DNA of 64,000 nucleotides from JBCCCJ01 sp039029315 (GCA_039029315.1 JBCCGK010000052.1:10756-74755), one strand, 5' to 3'. Shown: positions 25,095 through 34,285, counted from the stretch's first letter. Notes: a model not told the origin generated them from the letters alone. Numbers and translations are program-made.

Positions 25095-25877
25095 ATGAAA
25101 CGTACACTCACACTGATTTTTTCTCTGGTCTTTGCTCTGACCCTGGTCCAAGCTCAACAATCACAGGAAATCGTAGAAGGTAGTTTCCCTTTCCACAAAA
25201 AAATGGCAAGCAAAGCCAATGGTCTCGCCATCATCATTCAGGGCAAGCCCACTGATGTTGAGGAGGTCATGGAGCGCGTATTCAGAGCCGAACTTCAGTC
25301 TGGCAAGCTCAAAAGCATGAAACAAGGCGTGATGGGTATGGAGAGCGCACGGATTGCCCGTATGTCAGAACGGACACTGGATTATTTTTACAAAGTAGAA
25401 GGAACCTCCAATACACTCGACGGTCCTACCAAAGTGAGTCTCTTCCTCTCTGCTGGCAACAACAACTTTCTGGATTCTGACAAATATCCCGAAGAAATGG
25501 CAGCAGCAAAAAGAATGTTGAAGGAATTGCAAAGCAAGGTAGAAGGATATGAGTTGGAATTGGCCATCGCAGCACAGGAAGCAGCGGTCAAAGCTGCCTT
25601 GAAAGAGCAAGCTGATTATATCAAAGAGCGTGATGAATTGCTCAAAAAGCAAGAAAGCCTGGAACGAGAGGAACAAAACATCATCAAGAAACAGGCAGAA
25701 CTCGAGCAGCGGTTGGCACAGGTGAAAGCTGATCAACTCAGTACACAGGAAGATATCTCTACCTATGCTGAGAGGCAGACGATCTACATCCAGCGAGTCG
25801 AAAAGGAAAAGAAAGATTTGGCTGACTTGAAAGCCAAACAAAGTCCTGCCAGTATTATCAGCACAAACAACAGGTAG
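25095..25877 (+). CDS. Secreted coiled-coil protein
   Basis: 260 residues from ATG 25095, with signal peptide (TLIFSLVFALTLVQAQ). The mature N-terminal half (KMASKANGLAIIIQGKPTDVEEVMERVFR) is an unnamed small domain repeated in Bacteroidota secreted proteins. The C-terminal half is a charged coiled coil (KEQADYIKERDELLKKQESL through AERQTIYIQRVEKEKKDLADL). A hairpin terminator follows at 25904. No function assigned. Confidence 0.7.
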   Translation: MKRTLTLIFSLVFALTLVQAQQSQEIVEGSFPFHKKMASKANGLAIIIQGKPTDVEEVMERVFRAELQSGKLKSMKQGVMGMESARIARMSERTLDYFYKVEGTSNTLDGPTKVSLFLSAGNNNFLDSDKYPEEMAAAKRMLKELQSKVEGYELELAIAAQEAAVKAALKEQADYIKERDELLKKQESLEREEQNIIKKQAELEQRLAQVKADQLSTQEDISTYAERQTIYIQRVEKEKKDLADLKAKQSPASIISTNNR

Positions 25878-25903
25878 TCCAAAATTGCAATTGTACATAT
25901 GGT

Positions 25904-25930
25904 GGGGACCCGGCATCCAGGGTCCCTTTT
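25904..25930 (+). terminator. Rho-independent terminator
   Basis: GGGGACC pairs with GGTCCC around CGGCATCCAG, followed by TTTT, 27 bp after the stop codon of the coiled-coil gene. Confidence 0.65.
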
Positions 25931-25947
25931 GCTGTGACTGCCATGTG

Positions 25948-27057
25948 TCATCTCTTCAAGATTGACTTGAGCATATTCTGAACCAGGGCTTCTTCCCAGG
26001 CATAAGAGGAAGGATCGTGCTCAGGGGGAGAAGTCTTCCAGGCATCCAGGTGCTGAAGCAGCTCATCTGCATCCATTGTCTTTTCCCATCCAATTCCCAG
26101 CCGATGTTCCGCATCAAAGGTCTTCCAGACAGGATTCGGGGAATACAATAGTGGCTTGTCAGCGGCCATATACTCATAAAACTTTGTTGGGATTTTGTCT
26201 TGAATATGAGGCAACAGATGGTAGAGTCCCATCCCCATCTCACAGTGGCGAATGAGGTGCAGGATATCGGCATAAGGAACATATTGCCGCCCACCTACCA
26301 CATGAATCCGGGATGAATATGAACTTGCCTGAATGCGTTCTTGTAAGTCCTCCAACAAATCGCCTTGATGCGTATGGCCAGCAATCACCAACTCAAATGG
26401 CCGAAGGGCCGTCAGGCTTTCCCAGATCTCGATGGCTTCAAACAGGCCCCATTCTTTGGCAATGGTACCGGAATAAAGCAGATAGGGATGTTCTGGAAGG
26501 GACAGCGAGATGTCGCTGTTACTCGCCGCTGCCTGAAAAGTATTGGGCAGGACAAACACATTCTTCGCCCCAAGCATATTGTCATAACAGGTTTCGGCAT
26601 AACTTACAGCGTCTACCCATCGCATCGCCAGACGTTCCCAGCTTCGAATCAGTCTCGCTAGTGGATGTCTCAACCAGCGAGGATAATGACGCCCTCCCCG
26701 AATATTGGCAGCATAGTCTTCATGGACATCATAAATGATCCTGGCTTTTAGAAATATCTTTAGAAAATAGCCCAGGCCTAAGAGTTCGGGGCTGTGTAGG
26801 GTATAGATATCTGCCCGGATCTTGATAGCTCTTGGCAAGATATAGAATGCATAAGCAAAGCGCTTCAATGCCAATCGCCGAAAGTAGCGGATATGGTACA
26901 GATGCATCTCTTTTTCAGTTCTATACGCATTTTCCTCTCCTCTACCAATGATGCTCACCTGAAAGCCTAACAGCTGTTGAGATAGAGCCAGCTTGTAAAA
27001 GATCCTGGTGTGGGTAACTGGATTAAGGACGGTGATATGACAGATGGATTTCTGCAT
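25948..27057 (-). CDS. Glycosyltransferase family 4-like
   Basis: A 369-residue GT-B glycosyltransferase. The N-terminal Rossmann domain has ITVLNPVTHTRIFYKLALSQQLLGFQVSIIGRG and an acceptor-side helix; the C-terminal half has the sugar-nucleotide site (LLYSGTIAKEWGLFEAIEIW, PTKFYEYMAADKPLLYS with the E of the EX7E motif near 310). It has no membrane segment and should work on the cytoplasmic face. It is the last gene of the three-gene surface-polysaccharide group, 15 bp after the membrane protein. Sugar donor unknown. Confidence 0.85.
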   Translation of the reverse strand: MQKSICHITVLNPVTHTRIFYKLALSQQLLGFQVSIIGRGEENAYRTEKEMHLYHIRYFRRLALKRFAYAFYILPRAIKIRADIYTLHSPELLGLGYFLKIFLKARIIYDVHEDYAANIRGGRHYPRWLRHPLARLIRSWERLAMRWVDAVSYAETCYDNMLGAKNVFVLPNTFQAAASNSDISLSLPEHPYLLYSGTIAKEWGLFEAIEIWESLTALRPFELVIAGHTHQGDLLEDLQERIQASSYSSRIHVVGGRQYVPYADILHLIRHCEMGMGLYHLLPHIQDKIPTKFYEYMAADKPLLYSPNPVWKTFDAEHRLGIGWEKTMDADELLQHLDAWKTSPPEHDPSSYAWEEALVQNMLKSILKR

Positions 27058-27072
27058 AAATATCAGAACCGC

Positions 27073-27762
27073 TTACAAATCTTCCTCTCCGATCTCCTCG
27101 ATCATGATTTCAGAAGGATCCGGGACCGGCACAAGAGAATTCTTGTGCGCTCGACGGAAGATTTGGTAGAAAAAAATGGTGTTCAGAAGGTTAAACACAA
27201 AGAATGCCACGCCAATTCCCATAAAAACAAAATTCAGAATCGTCCCATCCATCGATACTTCAGACCTCATATTGGCCAATAACAATTGCACAATCGTCAG
27301 TATCCTCAAGCCTATGATGGTGTATACCAGGTGAATCTTTCTTCCAAAAAGATCCTGCGGCATTCGAAGGATCAGGAGGATCAGCACGATCATTACGGCT
27401 GAGGGAAAAATAGAGAAGAGAAAATGTCCGTACCAGGAAGACAAATCCGGTTGCAAGGCAGAACCAAATCCTAGTATCGAATAGAGAATTGTGGTCAATA
27501 CATACAAAAGGAAGCCCCAATCTGCCTTGTAAAATCGAAACTGCTCATGGAGGATTTTCCACAGCACCAACATGGCATAGAGATAAATCAAACTCGGCAA
27601 AAAAGAACTGAAAAGGTTAATTTGTATGAGCGTCCAGTCATACATGTCGAACCAGGGATAAAGTAAATTTATCGCCTTGGAATAGAGGAATCCAACCCAA
27701 ATGACTATGGCAGCTGTTCTGGGATTCAGGAAAGTAAAACGAGAAAGATTGATGGTTGCCAT
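27073..27762 (-). CDS. Multi-pass membrane protein, function unknown
   Basis: A 229-residue integral membrane protein with about six helices (IVIWVGFLYSKAINLLYP, LIYLYAMLVLWKIL, WGFLLYVLTTILYSILGFG, LFSIFPSAVMIVLILLIL, IIGLRILTIVQLLLANM, FVFMGIGVAFFVFNLLNTIFF), then an acidic C-terminal tail (SEIMIEEIGEEDL). I do not recognise the family. It sits between the glycosyltransferase and the flippase on the same strand. Confidence 0.65.
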   Translation of the reverse strand: MATINLSRFTFLNPRTAAIVIWVGFLYSKAINLLYPWFDMYDWTLIQINLFSSFLPSLIYLYAMLVLWKILHEQFRFYKADWGFLLYVLTTILYSILGFGSALQPDLSSWYGHFLFSIFPSAVMIVLILLILRMPQDLFGRKIHLVYTIIGLRILTIVQLLLANMRSEVSMDGTILNFVFMGIGVAFFVFNLLNTIFFYQIFRRAHKNSLVPVPDPSEIMIEEIGEEDL

Positions 27763-27931
27763 TCGATAGGTTTTTATGGAAGGATGGTAATATGGATCAT
27801 GCTTGATAGGAACTTTTGCTTGGCATACAGCTTGTTTGGAGGCAGTGGAGATCTAAGTTTGGATAGTTTAGGAAGGGGATCGACCTCTCGCCATATGTCC
27901 TTATTTCTGTATCCTCTGGTCCATTTTCCTG

Positions 27932-27976
27932 AGAGACCGTTTGAGTTTGAACAGAAACTCCCCAAAACCGTCTCTT
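27932..27976. repeat. Short remnant of the MITE-like element
   Basis: GAGACCGTTTG at the left and CAAAACCGTCTC at the right, 45 bp overall: the two ends of the dispersed element joined without its middle. Flanking triplets are TGA and TTA, both of TNA form but not identical. Confidence 0.5.
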
Positions 27977-28023
27977 AGCCAATTTGCAGCTATTTCCTCA
28001 CATTCCAAGATTGAATATTTATG

Positions 28024-29367
28024 TCAGGATTTCACCCGAAACCCCCGGATTTGTTCCATAGTCAGTAACTTCAGCACAAATATCCCTCCGATAAAGCCAA
28101 TGCCGGATAGTCCCGTAACCCATAACCAGCTCAGACCTGTCCATTGCAAGCCAAACATCATCACTGCCAACAAGCCAGCCAGCAAAAACAGGCGAAACAT
28201 CTGAGACCATGGGACCTCTATGTCAAGATGTCGAGAAATGTAGATCACATACGCTACATCCATGAGGGCATAACTTAGCAAAGTTGACCAGGCACAGGCG
28301 ATTGCTCCATATGTAGGAATAAAGATCGCATTCAGGACAATATTCAATCCAATGGCCACAGCCACCATTCTGTTGACGTAGCGTTCATATCCCGTAGAAG
28401 TCAGAAGCGTGCTAAAAATAGCGAATACCGCATTGAGCAAAGCTGCACCAAATAAGGCTTGAAGGCAAGATCGCATGACAGCCAATTCTTCCACCGTGCT
28501 ATTGTCATACAGAAATAACAACTGTTCTCCATAAAAGAAAACAAAGACTGAGACAAAAATCAATGGCAAGGATGCAATGATCTGTCCAAAATGCAACAAT
28601 CTTTCCTGCTCTTTGATATCATTGATAAAGAAGGCGAATCGGGCAAAAAAGATTGGCAGGACTGTCCAAAGATACATGCTGAAGGCATCCAGCCAGCGAT
28701 AGGCAGCTACGTATAAACCATTGGCGGTTTCTCCGGCCATTCTTTCCAGCATCACCTGATCCACCTTGTCGTGAATCGAATAGAGCACTGTCATCATAGC
28801 GAATGGCAAACTCTGCTTCACAATTTTGGCAATCAAGGGCCGATCCAATTGGGGTGCCATCCAGCCATACAATCTCAGCAGCACCATATAGCAAATGAGA
28901 ATACTGATCCCAATTGCGAGCAGACGCCCATAGACAAACCTGTCTATATCCATCCCTGTTACGAATAACACTCCTACAATGATGAGCAATACGACCCGAT
29001 CCAGAACGGAAAAGATTCCGTCGATCCGAAATCGTTGCATCGCCTGAAAATTTGCGCGAAAAAATTGAAGAATTTGTCCACCACCATGAACCAGACACAG
29101 CAGCAACAAGATGTATAGTTTTCGCTCTCCATAACCCAGCATCCAACCAGCTCCCACCATCACAAAAGGATAAACGAGGGTAATAAAGACTTTGAATGTC
29201 AGCAAATTCGGAAAGTAAGAACGCATCAACTCAGGCTGTCCAGCCAGGGTCTTGGTAGCATAATAGTTCACTCCTAAATCTGCCAATGTGATGAAGAGGA
29301 ACCCAAAAGACAAGAGTGCTGCATACATCCCCCAATCTGCATGCCCAATCACATCCTGCACTTTCAT
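28024..29367 (-). CDS. Polysaccharide flippase (Wzx-like, MOP superfamily)
   Basis: 447 residues with about 12 to 14 hydrophobic segments, matching the polysaccharide exporter of the MOP/MATE superfamily that flips lipid-linked oligosaccharides across the inner membrane. The frame is open upstream of the first ATG (29367) for about 34 codons with a coding-like, membrane-helix-like reading (FIKSLFANISLVVLLNLL), but no ATG/GTG/TTG is in that frame and a tandem repeat (29465-29495) lies at its upstream end. The real start is therefore uncertain, and the gene could be phase-variable or be missing its start. Without those residues the first helix would be lost. Confidence 0.82.
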   Translation of the reverse strand: MKVQDVIGHADWGMYAALLSFGFLFITLADLGVNYYATKTLAGQPELMRSYFPNLLTFKVFITLVYPFVMVGAGWMLGYGERKLYILLLLCLVHGGGQILQFFRANFQAMQRFRIDGIFSVLDRVVLLIIVGVLFVTGMDIDRFVYGRLLAIGISILICYMVLLRLYGWMAPQLDRPLIAKIVKQSLPFAMMTVLYSIHDKVDQVMLERMAGETANGLYVAAYRWLDAFSMYLWTVLPIFFARFAFFINDIKEQERLLHFGQIIASLPLIFVSVFVFFYGEQLLFLYDNSTVEELAVMRSCLQALFGAALLNAVFAIFSTLLTSTGYERYVNRMVAVAIGLNIVLNAIFIPTYGAIACAWSTLLSYALMDVAYVIYISRHLDIEVPWSQMFRLFLLAGLLAVMMFGLQWTGLSWLWVTGLSGIGFIGGIFVLKLLTMEQIRGFRVKS

Positions 29368-29464
29368 CTCAACCAGAACCCATACTGGCTTGACCAGGAG
29401 GTTGAGCAGAACAACGAGGCTGATATTGGCAAAGAGGGATTTGATAAATGAGGGGCTTGTTGGG

Positions 29465-29495
29465 TTATTGGGTTATTGGGGATTGGGGATTGGTT
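29465..29495. repeat. Short tandem repeats at the flippase 5' end
   Basis: On the plus strand, TTGGGTTA occurs twice in a row, followed by TTGGGGA twice in a row and TTGG. It overlaps the upstream end of the flippase open frame, just where a start should lie. Confidence 0.8.
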
Positions 29496-29589
29496 AATCT
29501 GTATCGCTATCGTCTGGTGGATGTGAGAATGATCCTGCGAGGGGTAAAGATACATTTTCTATTGGTGATCTTAGCACCCATATTTGTGG

Positions 29590-30375
29590 ATGAATTCATT
29601 GCAACTGACAGACCTGAGAATCACAATCATCGGATTGGGGAATCTGGCCTGGAATCTTATTCCGAATCTTCAGGCCATAGGGCATGTCCAGCAAATCATT
29701 GGACGATCCAATGTGGACGCTTTTCGGGAAACTTATCAGATTCCCTTTGCCGCAAAATCACTTGGAGAGCTGCACCCTGAGACGAATTTGGTATTCTTGA
29801 CCGTGGGAGATCAGGCCATCCCTTCCGTGGCCAGCACCCTGGCAAGCCTGTCCAGAACTGACTGTTTGTTTGTGCATTGTTCAGGTAGCACCCCGCTTTC
29901 TTCTTTGGCTGATCTTGGCGCTCACATCGGTGTCTTGTATCCCTTCCAAACGTTCACCCGACAGCAGCTTCGTTCCTTCAGAGAGGTTCCTCTTTTCATA
30001 GAAGGGAACTCACATGTTCTGGCAACACTCCGTGCACTTGCAGATGCGCTGTCCGAGCAGGTTCACCAACTGGATTCTTTGGGCAGACGGCAGCTCCATC
30101 TAGCAGGTGTGCTCTCCTGCAATTTCACCAATCTTCTGTATCGTCTGTCTGAGGACCTGATTCAGAAAGATTCTACGATGGACTTTCAGGTCTTTGAACC
30201 TTTGGTTCGGACCCATATCGAGAATGTCTTTTCAGCAGGCCCACGATTTAGTCAAACAGGACCTGCCATCCGAAGAGATGAACGCACCCTTGCTCTCCAC
30301 ATGGATCTGTTGAAGGATCAGCCCCGGATTCAGCTATTGTATCAACTCATGACTGAATTGATACAAGACGATTGA
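29590..30375 (+). CDS. Rossmann-like / DUF2520 domain protein
   Basis: 261 residues. The N-terminal half is an NAD(P)-binding Rossmann fold (ITIIGLGNLAWNLIPNL, a GxGNxA variant, and IGRSNVDAF). The C-terminal half is DUF2520, with GVLSCNFTNLLYRLSEDLI. The layout is that of pyrroline-5-carboxylate reductase-like and prephenate-dehydrogenase-like proteins. The substrate is not known. ATG 29590 is chosen over a TTG two codons upstream. It is divergent from the flippase. Confidence 0.82.
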   Translation: MNSLQLTDLRITIIGLGNLAWNLIPNLQAIGHVQQIIGRSNVDAFRETYQIPFAAKSLGELHPETNLVFLTVGDQAIPSVASTLASLSRTDCLFVHCSGSTPLSSLADLGAHIGVLYPFQTFTRQQLRSFREVPLFIEGNSHVLATLRALADALSEQVHQLDSLGRRQLHLAGVLSCNFTNLLYRLSEDLIQKDSTMDFQVFEPLVRTHIENVFSAGPRFSQTGPAIRRDERTLALHMDLLKDQPRIQLLYQLMTELIQDD

Positions 30376-30402
30376 TAGGCTCTCTTGATACAGTCAGGGC
30401 AA

Positions 30403-31707
30403 TCAAATGTATTCCTTTTTCACTTCCTCTACAGACTTCAGCTTGCCGAGGGACTTGGCAACCAACATCGAGACACAGGTATCGCCAGATACATTGATGA
30501 TGGTACGGACCATGTCCAGCGGTCGGTCCACAGAAAGAATCATTGCCAAGGCAATGGGCAGGCGTTCTGCGGGGAATCCCACCGATTCGAGAACGATCAC
30601 GAGCATGATGATCCCAGCACTTGGAGCTGCAGCCGTTCCGATAGAAGCCAGTGTAGCGGTCAATACAATCGCCAATTGGTCCATCAGTCCAAGTTCTATT
30701 CCCATCACCTGACAAGCAAATACAGCCGCGATCCCTTGCATCAGGCTGGTGGCATCCATATTCACTGTCGCGCCTACCGGACAGACAAAGCTGGCGATTT
30801 CTTTTTCTACCCCCAGATTTTCCTCCACAACCTCCATCGTTACTGGCAAGGTTGCCATGCTGGAGCTGGTCGAAAAAGCGACCAACTGCGCAGGAATGAT
30901 TCCTCTCAAATAAAAGCCCGGAGATCGCCCTGCAAAGAATCGAACCAAAATCACGTAAAAGCCCAGCAAGCTGGCCATTCCCAACAACATCACCCCCCCA
31001 TAGCTCAGCAGGGCTTTGAAGAGTTCTGCATTGGTGGTCTCCACGACCAGAGAGGCAATCAATGCAAATACTGCATATGGCGCTACCAACATGATCACAT
31101 CCACCATTTTCAACATCACATCATTTACCGTATCGAACAATTCCTTTAATGGTTTTTGTTTGTCGACCGGTAAGAGCAACAGACATACGGCAAAAAGCAC
31201 GACAAAGAAAATGATCTGCAACATCTTCCCATTGTTGCCAGCTGCTTCAACAATATTCTGCGGGACCAGATTGACGAAAAAATCCAGTGGTCCCTTCTCC
31301 TTCGACTCTCCAGCTGCTTCCAATTTTGTCGTAACAACCGAGGTATAGTCCTTGGAGAGCTCTGTGAGGGTTTCTTCACTCACTTGTGAACCTGGCGCAA
31401 ATAGATTGACCAAAAATAGCCCGATGATGACCGCAACCACTGTCGTAAACAAGTACAATACAACAGTTCTTCCCCCGATTCTGGACAGTGAGGCCATGTC
31501 TTTCAGGTCCGAGACTCCCTTGGAAAGAGAGACGATCACAAGGGGGACCGCAATCAATTTGAGTAAATTGATAAACATCTTGCCAAAGGGGCTGATCCAA
31601 TCTCTGACAACTTCCGGTCCCCAACTGATCTGTGCAGCAATCAGACCGATGACAACACCCAGGACCATTCCGATTAATATCTTCCAATGAAATGCAAGTT
31701 TTGGCAT
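30403..31707 (-). CDS. Dicarboxylate/amino acid:cation symporter (DAACS family)
   Basis: About 434 residues from ATG 31707 (an in-frame ATG at 31740 is possible). Typical Na+- or H+-coupled glutamate/C4-dicarboxylate symporter: HWKILIGMVLGVVIGLI, the serine-rich re-entrant loop ATLP (FSTSSSMATLPVTMEVVEENLG), and the second loop VGATVNMDATSLMQGIAAVFACQ plus the NMDGT-type motif and GVPSAGIIML-like TLASIGTAAAPSAGIIMLVIVL. About eight transmembrane helices. It is divergent from the epoxide-hydrolase-like gene, 50 bp apart. The exact substrate cannot be told. Confidence 0.9.
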   Translation of the reverse strand: MPKLAFHWKILIGMVLGVVIGLIAAQISWGPEVVRDWISPFGKMFINLLKLIAVPLVIVSLSKGVSDLKDMASLSRIGGRTVVLYLFTTVVAVIIGLFLVNLFAPGSQVSEETLTELSKDYTSVVTTKLEAAGESKEKGPLDFFVNLVPQNIVEAAGNNGKMLQIIFFVVLFAVCLLLLPVDKQKPLKELFDTVNDVMLKMVDVIMLVAPYAVFALIASLVVETTNAELFKALLSYGGVMLLGMASLLGFYVILVRFFAGRSPGFYLRGIIPAQLVAFSTSSSMATLPVTMEVVEENLGVEKEIASFVCPVGATVNMDATSLMQGIAAVFACQVMGIELGLMDQLAIVLTATLASIGTAAAPSAGIIMLVIVLESVGFPAERLPIALAMILSVDRPLDMVRTIINVSGDTCVSMLVAKSLGKLKSVEEVKKEYI

Positions 31708-31758
31708 GACGACAAGATTTTTCTGTAATTTTCCCAACAATACTCAAAAATTTGAACT

Positions 31759-32670
31759 ATGACTATTTTCCGGTTGATTCTCCCCTATATCCTGCTATGT
31801 TTTTTCTTATCCCCCCTCAACACTCATGCTCAGTCTTCTGATCTCCTTGAGCGCGTAACGCATCACTATGCTGATCATGATGGGGTGAAGATTCATTATG
31901 TCAGTCTGGGTGAAGGGCCATTGGCGGTGATGGTGCATGGCTTTCCTGATTTTTGGTACACCTGGCGTGATCAAATGGAAGCCTTGGCCAAGACGCATCG
32001 TGTTGTCGCGGTAGATCTGAGAGGATACAACAAAAGTGATCAACCTGAGGGGGTAGACAAGTACAAGATGGAATTGCTGATTGGAGATATTGCTGCTGTG
32101 ATTGCAGATGCAGGAGAAGAAAAAGCCATCGTCATTGGCCATGATTGGGGAGGCATGGTCTCCTGGAGTGTGGCCATGTATCGCCCGGATCTGGTAGAGA
32201 AACTCATCATCTGCAATCTCCCGCACCCCAATGGCCTATCACGCGAACTTGCCAACAATCCTGATCAACAAAAAAATAGTCAGTATGCCCGCAATTTTCA
32301 GCAGGAAGATGCACACAAGCAACTGACGGCCGAAGGCCTGACCTTTTGGGTCAAAGATACCTTGGCCAAACCCCATTACCTTCAAGCTTTTCGGCGGTCC
32401 AGTTTTGAAGCTATGCTCAATTATTACAAAGCCAATTATCCAAAACCGCCCTATACGCAACCACAGAATTCGCCTCCGATTGTCCAATGCCCTGTCCTGA
32501 TGATTCATGGGCTGGATGATCCGGCATTGTTGGCTTCTGGCCTTAATAATACCTGGGAGTGGCTCAAGCAGGATTTGACGCTGGTAACCATTCCCGGTGC
32601 AGGGCATTTTGTCCAACAGGATGCCGCAGATATGGTTTCCCGAAGTATGCTGATGTGGTTGAATCGCTAG
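31759..32670 (+). CDS. Secreted epoxide hydrolase-like alpha/beta-hydrolase
   Basis: 303 residues with a signal peptide (LILPYILLCFFLSPLNTHAQ), so probably periplasmic. HGFPDFWYTWR is the oxyanion HGXP region, nucleophile Asp129 is in GHDWGG, and GAGHFVQQDAA holds the catalytic His. This Asp-nucleophile architecture is typical of soluble epoxide hydrolases and fluoroacetate dehalogenases; the residue pattern alone does not separate them. The DxxG-like DDPALL near 250 supplies the acid. Its position next to the symporter may be coincidental. Confidence 0.8.
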   Translation: MTIFRLILPYILLCFFLSPLNTHAQSSDLLERVTHHYADHDGVKIHYVSLGEGPLAVMVHGFPDFWYTWRDQMEALAKTHRVVAVDLRGYNKSDQPEGVDKYKMELLIGDIAAVIADAGEEKAIVIGHDWGGMVSWSVAMYRPDLVEKLIICNLPHPNGLSRELANNPDQQKNSQYARNFQQEDAHKQLTAEGLTFWVKDTLAKPHYLQAFRRSSFEAMLNYYKANYPKPPYTQPQNSPPIVQCPVLMIHGLDDPALLASGLNNTWEWLKQDLTLVTIPGAGHFVQQDAADMVSRSMLMWLNR

Positions 32671-32723
32671 GCTTTATGCTGCGGAGCATACGTTTCACAG
32701 TAGCAGTTCCCAAAAATTAATCT

Positions 32724-33431
32724 ATGAGCTATTCTGCCAAAGACATTTTAGACCAATTAGACGACTGTGCACTGGGGCATTCTTTCCCAATGTTGGATAA
32801 CGGATATGTATATCCGATTACCTCAAGATTAACTGCCTACCGCGATCAGATGAGATGGATCCTTCTCATTGAAGTATTTGGATTTAACTATAGGGGAATC
32901 GGCCTGAGTGGAATCAGCAATTGTCTCCATTTTTTCGGAAATTGTCTTCGGTTTAAGCCAGGTATTCATAACAAAAACTTCCTCTTCTTTTTTGAAAATA
33001 GTGAAGAAGGTTCCGCTTTTGATCCAGACACTCAAGATCACCTCAATCCTGGGGTCAACTCCATCTTGATCCGCAAACAAACAATTCCTGTTCAACATGA
33101 GGTAGCGTTTTATTTGAACAAAGGAATCAATGTGGAAGCCCCTCCCAACATATTTGTTTGGGAGTTTTTAAGAGGCTTGCTTCCAGAATACAGACAATTA
33201 TTGCTGGCTAGCGAATTAGAAATCAGGGCAAGGATTGCTCGTGATCTGGAGCAGTTCATACGTCTGGATGAGTGGCATCACCCAGATTTGGCAATCGGAG
33301 AGCTACCCAGTCATTGTGAGACATTCCAACAGCTAGCTCAAGCTCTGGAAACAGGAGATGCTTCTTTCTATCAACCCAGCCAGCCCGCCAATAGCCACTG
33401 GACAAATTGGCCATCAGGGGGCACATTATAG
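32724..33431 (+). CDS. Hypothetical protein, unrecognised
   Basis: 235 residues, no signal peptide or transmembrane helix. Start ATG 32724 is preceded by a short A-rich stretch. The sequence has a compact globular look: MSYSAKDILDQLDDCALGHSFPMLDNGYVYPITSRL, then WILLIEVFGFNYRG, and PPNIFVWEFLRGLLPEYRQLLLASE, ending in an acidic, His-rich C-terminal segment (EWHHPDLAIGELPSH). I cannot name a family; it may belong to one of the small immunity-like families known in Bacteroidota, but this is a guess. It follows the hydrolase gene by 53 bp on the same strand, and a MITE-like element lies just after it. Confidence 0.6.
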   Translation: MSYSAKDILDQLDDCALGHSFPMLDNGYVYPITSRLTAYRDQMRWILLIEVFGFNYRGIGLSGISNCLHFFGNCLRFKPGIHNKNFLFFFENSEEGSAFDPDTQDHLNPGVNSILIRKQTIPVQHEVAFYLNKGINVEAPPNIFVWEFLRGLLPEYRQLLLASELEIRARIARDLEQFIRLDEWHHPDLAIGELPSHCETFQQLAQALETGDASFYQPSQPANSHWTNWPSGGTL

Positions 33432-33456
33432 GGAATCTGTCAATCTGTGACAGCTT

Positions 33457-33620
33457 AGAGACTGTTTGAACATCTATTACTTATTTTTTGTATGCGTCTT
33501 TTTTCCTCATCCAGCGGCTTTTTTTGTTCTCATAGCACCACTATGAGAACAAAAAAGAGCCTTGTCTGAGAAAAAAATACATCATAAAAATTCTCAGCAC
33601 AGATTCCAAAACAGTCTCTT
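33457..33620. repeat. MITE-like palindromic element, full copy
   Basis: 164 bp. GAGACTGTTTG at the left and CCAAAACAGTCTC at the right, flanked by TTA on both sides (3-bp duplication). A central perfect stem (TTTTTTGTTCTCATAG / CTATGAGAACAAAAAA) lies inside. It falls between convergent genes, whose 3' ends abut it (33431 and 33619), so it can also act as a bidirectional terminator. Confidence 0.75.
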
Positions 33621-34284
33621 ACAATTTCCAAAAATCAGAGGTAAAGCCTACTTCCTGAAAAATCGCTTCTGCAACGGAGTCCGACTTGCGCGTCCAATCT
33701 GGAGAAAGATAGTTGCCGTACCATTTTCTGGCCAACTCCCAGACATGTGAGATCGGTTTGATTTCTCCTTTGGGGACACGATGTTGGCGGCACCACTGGT
33801 CCACGGCCTCCTCGGATTCAAACGTCAACATATTGGCACAGGTATAGACGACATTGTCCCAGAATCTTTTTGCAGGTACTGGAAAATGAACCACCAACTC
33901 AGCTTCCTGGACATTTCCTTCTCGAATGTGAATAATCAAGGGATCGATTGTTCCATTGAGTTTGGTGTGAATGCGAACCTTATCTCCTACCAAAGCAGCT
34001 ACCCCAAAAGAACACCAGCTACAGTTACCATACCAACTTTGGTGTTCACTTTCTACCCAAAACAAGGTTGGGAACAAAGCAAACGGATGGGCAACCCAGA
34101 TCTTGTGTGAGCCAGGATGTAACACGATGGCATGATTGGCGACCAGTTCCTCCAGACCATGTTGCACTTCTTTTTCTGAGCAGTTGTCAATTCCAGCTAA
34201 CTCTGCAACGCTTGGAGCGAAGCCATGTTCAAAGATGAAGCGATTGATGTAATACCGAAGCCTATCCTGAAAAGCTTGTTCCAT
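33619..34284 (-). CDS. MerB-like (alkylmercury lyase family) protein
   Basis: 221 residues from ATG 34284. The N-terminal part is a winged-helix-like segment (PSVAELAGIDNCSEKEVQHGLEELV), then the MerB core: WVAHPFALFPTLFWVESEHQ, YGNCSWCSFGVAALVG and TCANMLTFESEEAVDQWC, ending RKWYG. Catalytic Cys88 and Cys149 fit MerB Cys96 and Cys159. At the position of the catalytic Asp99 (C-x-x-D) there is Cys91 instead. Starts 1 bp after the aldo/keto reductase stop codon, so the two are coupled. No other mer gene is in the window. Confidence 0.75.
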   Translation of the reverse strand: MEQAFQDRLRYYINRFIFEHGFAPSVAELAGIDNCSEKEVQHGLEELVANHAIVLHPGSHKIWVAHPFALFPTLFWVESEHQSWYGNCSWCSFGVAALVGDKVRIHTKLNGTIDPLIIHIREGNVQEAELVVHFPVPAKRFWDNVVYTCANMLTFESEEAVDQWCRQHRVPKGEIKPISHVWELARKWYGNYLSPDWTRKSDSVAEAIFQEVGFTSDFWKL

Positions 34285-34285
34285 G

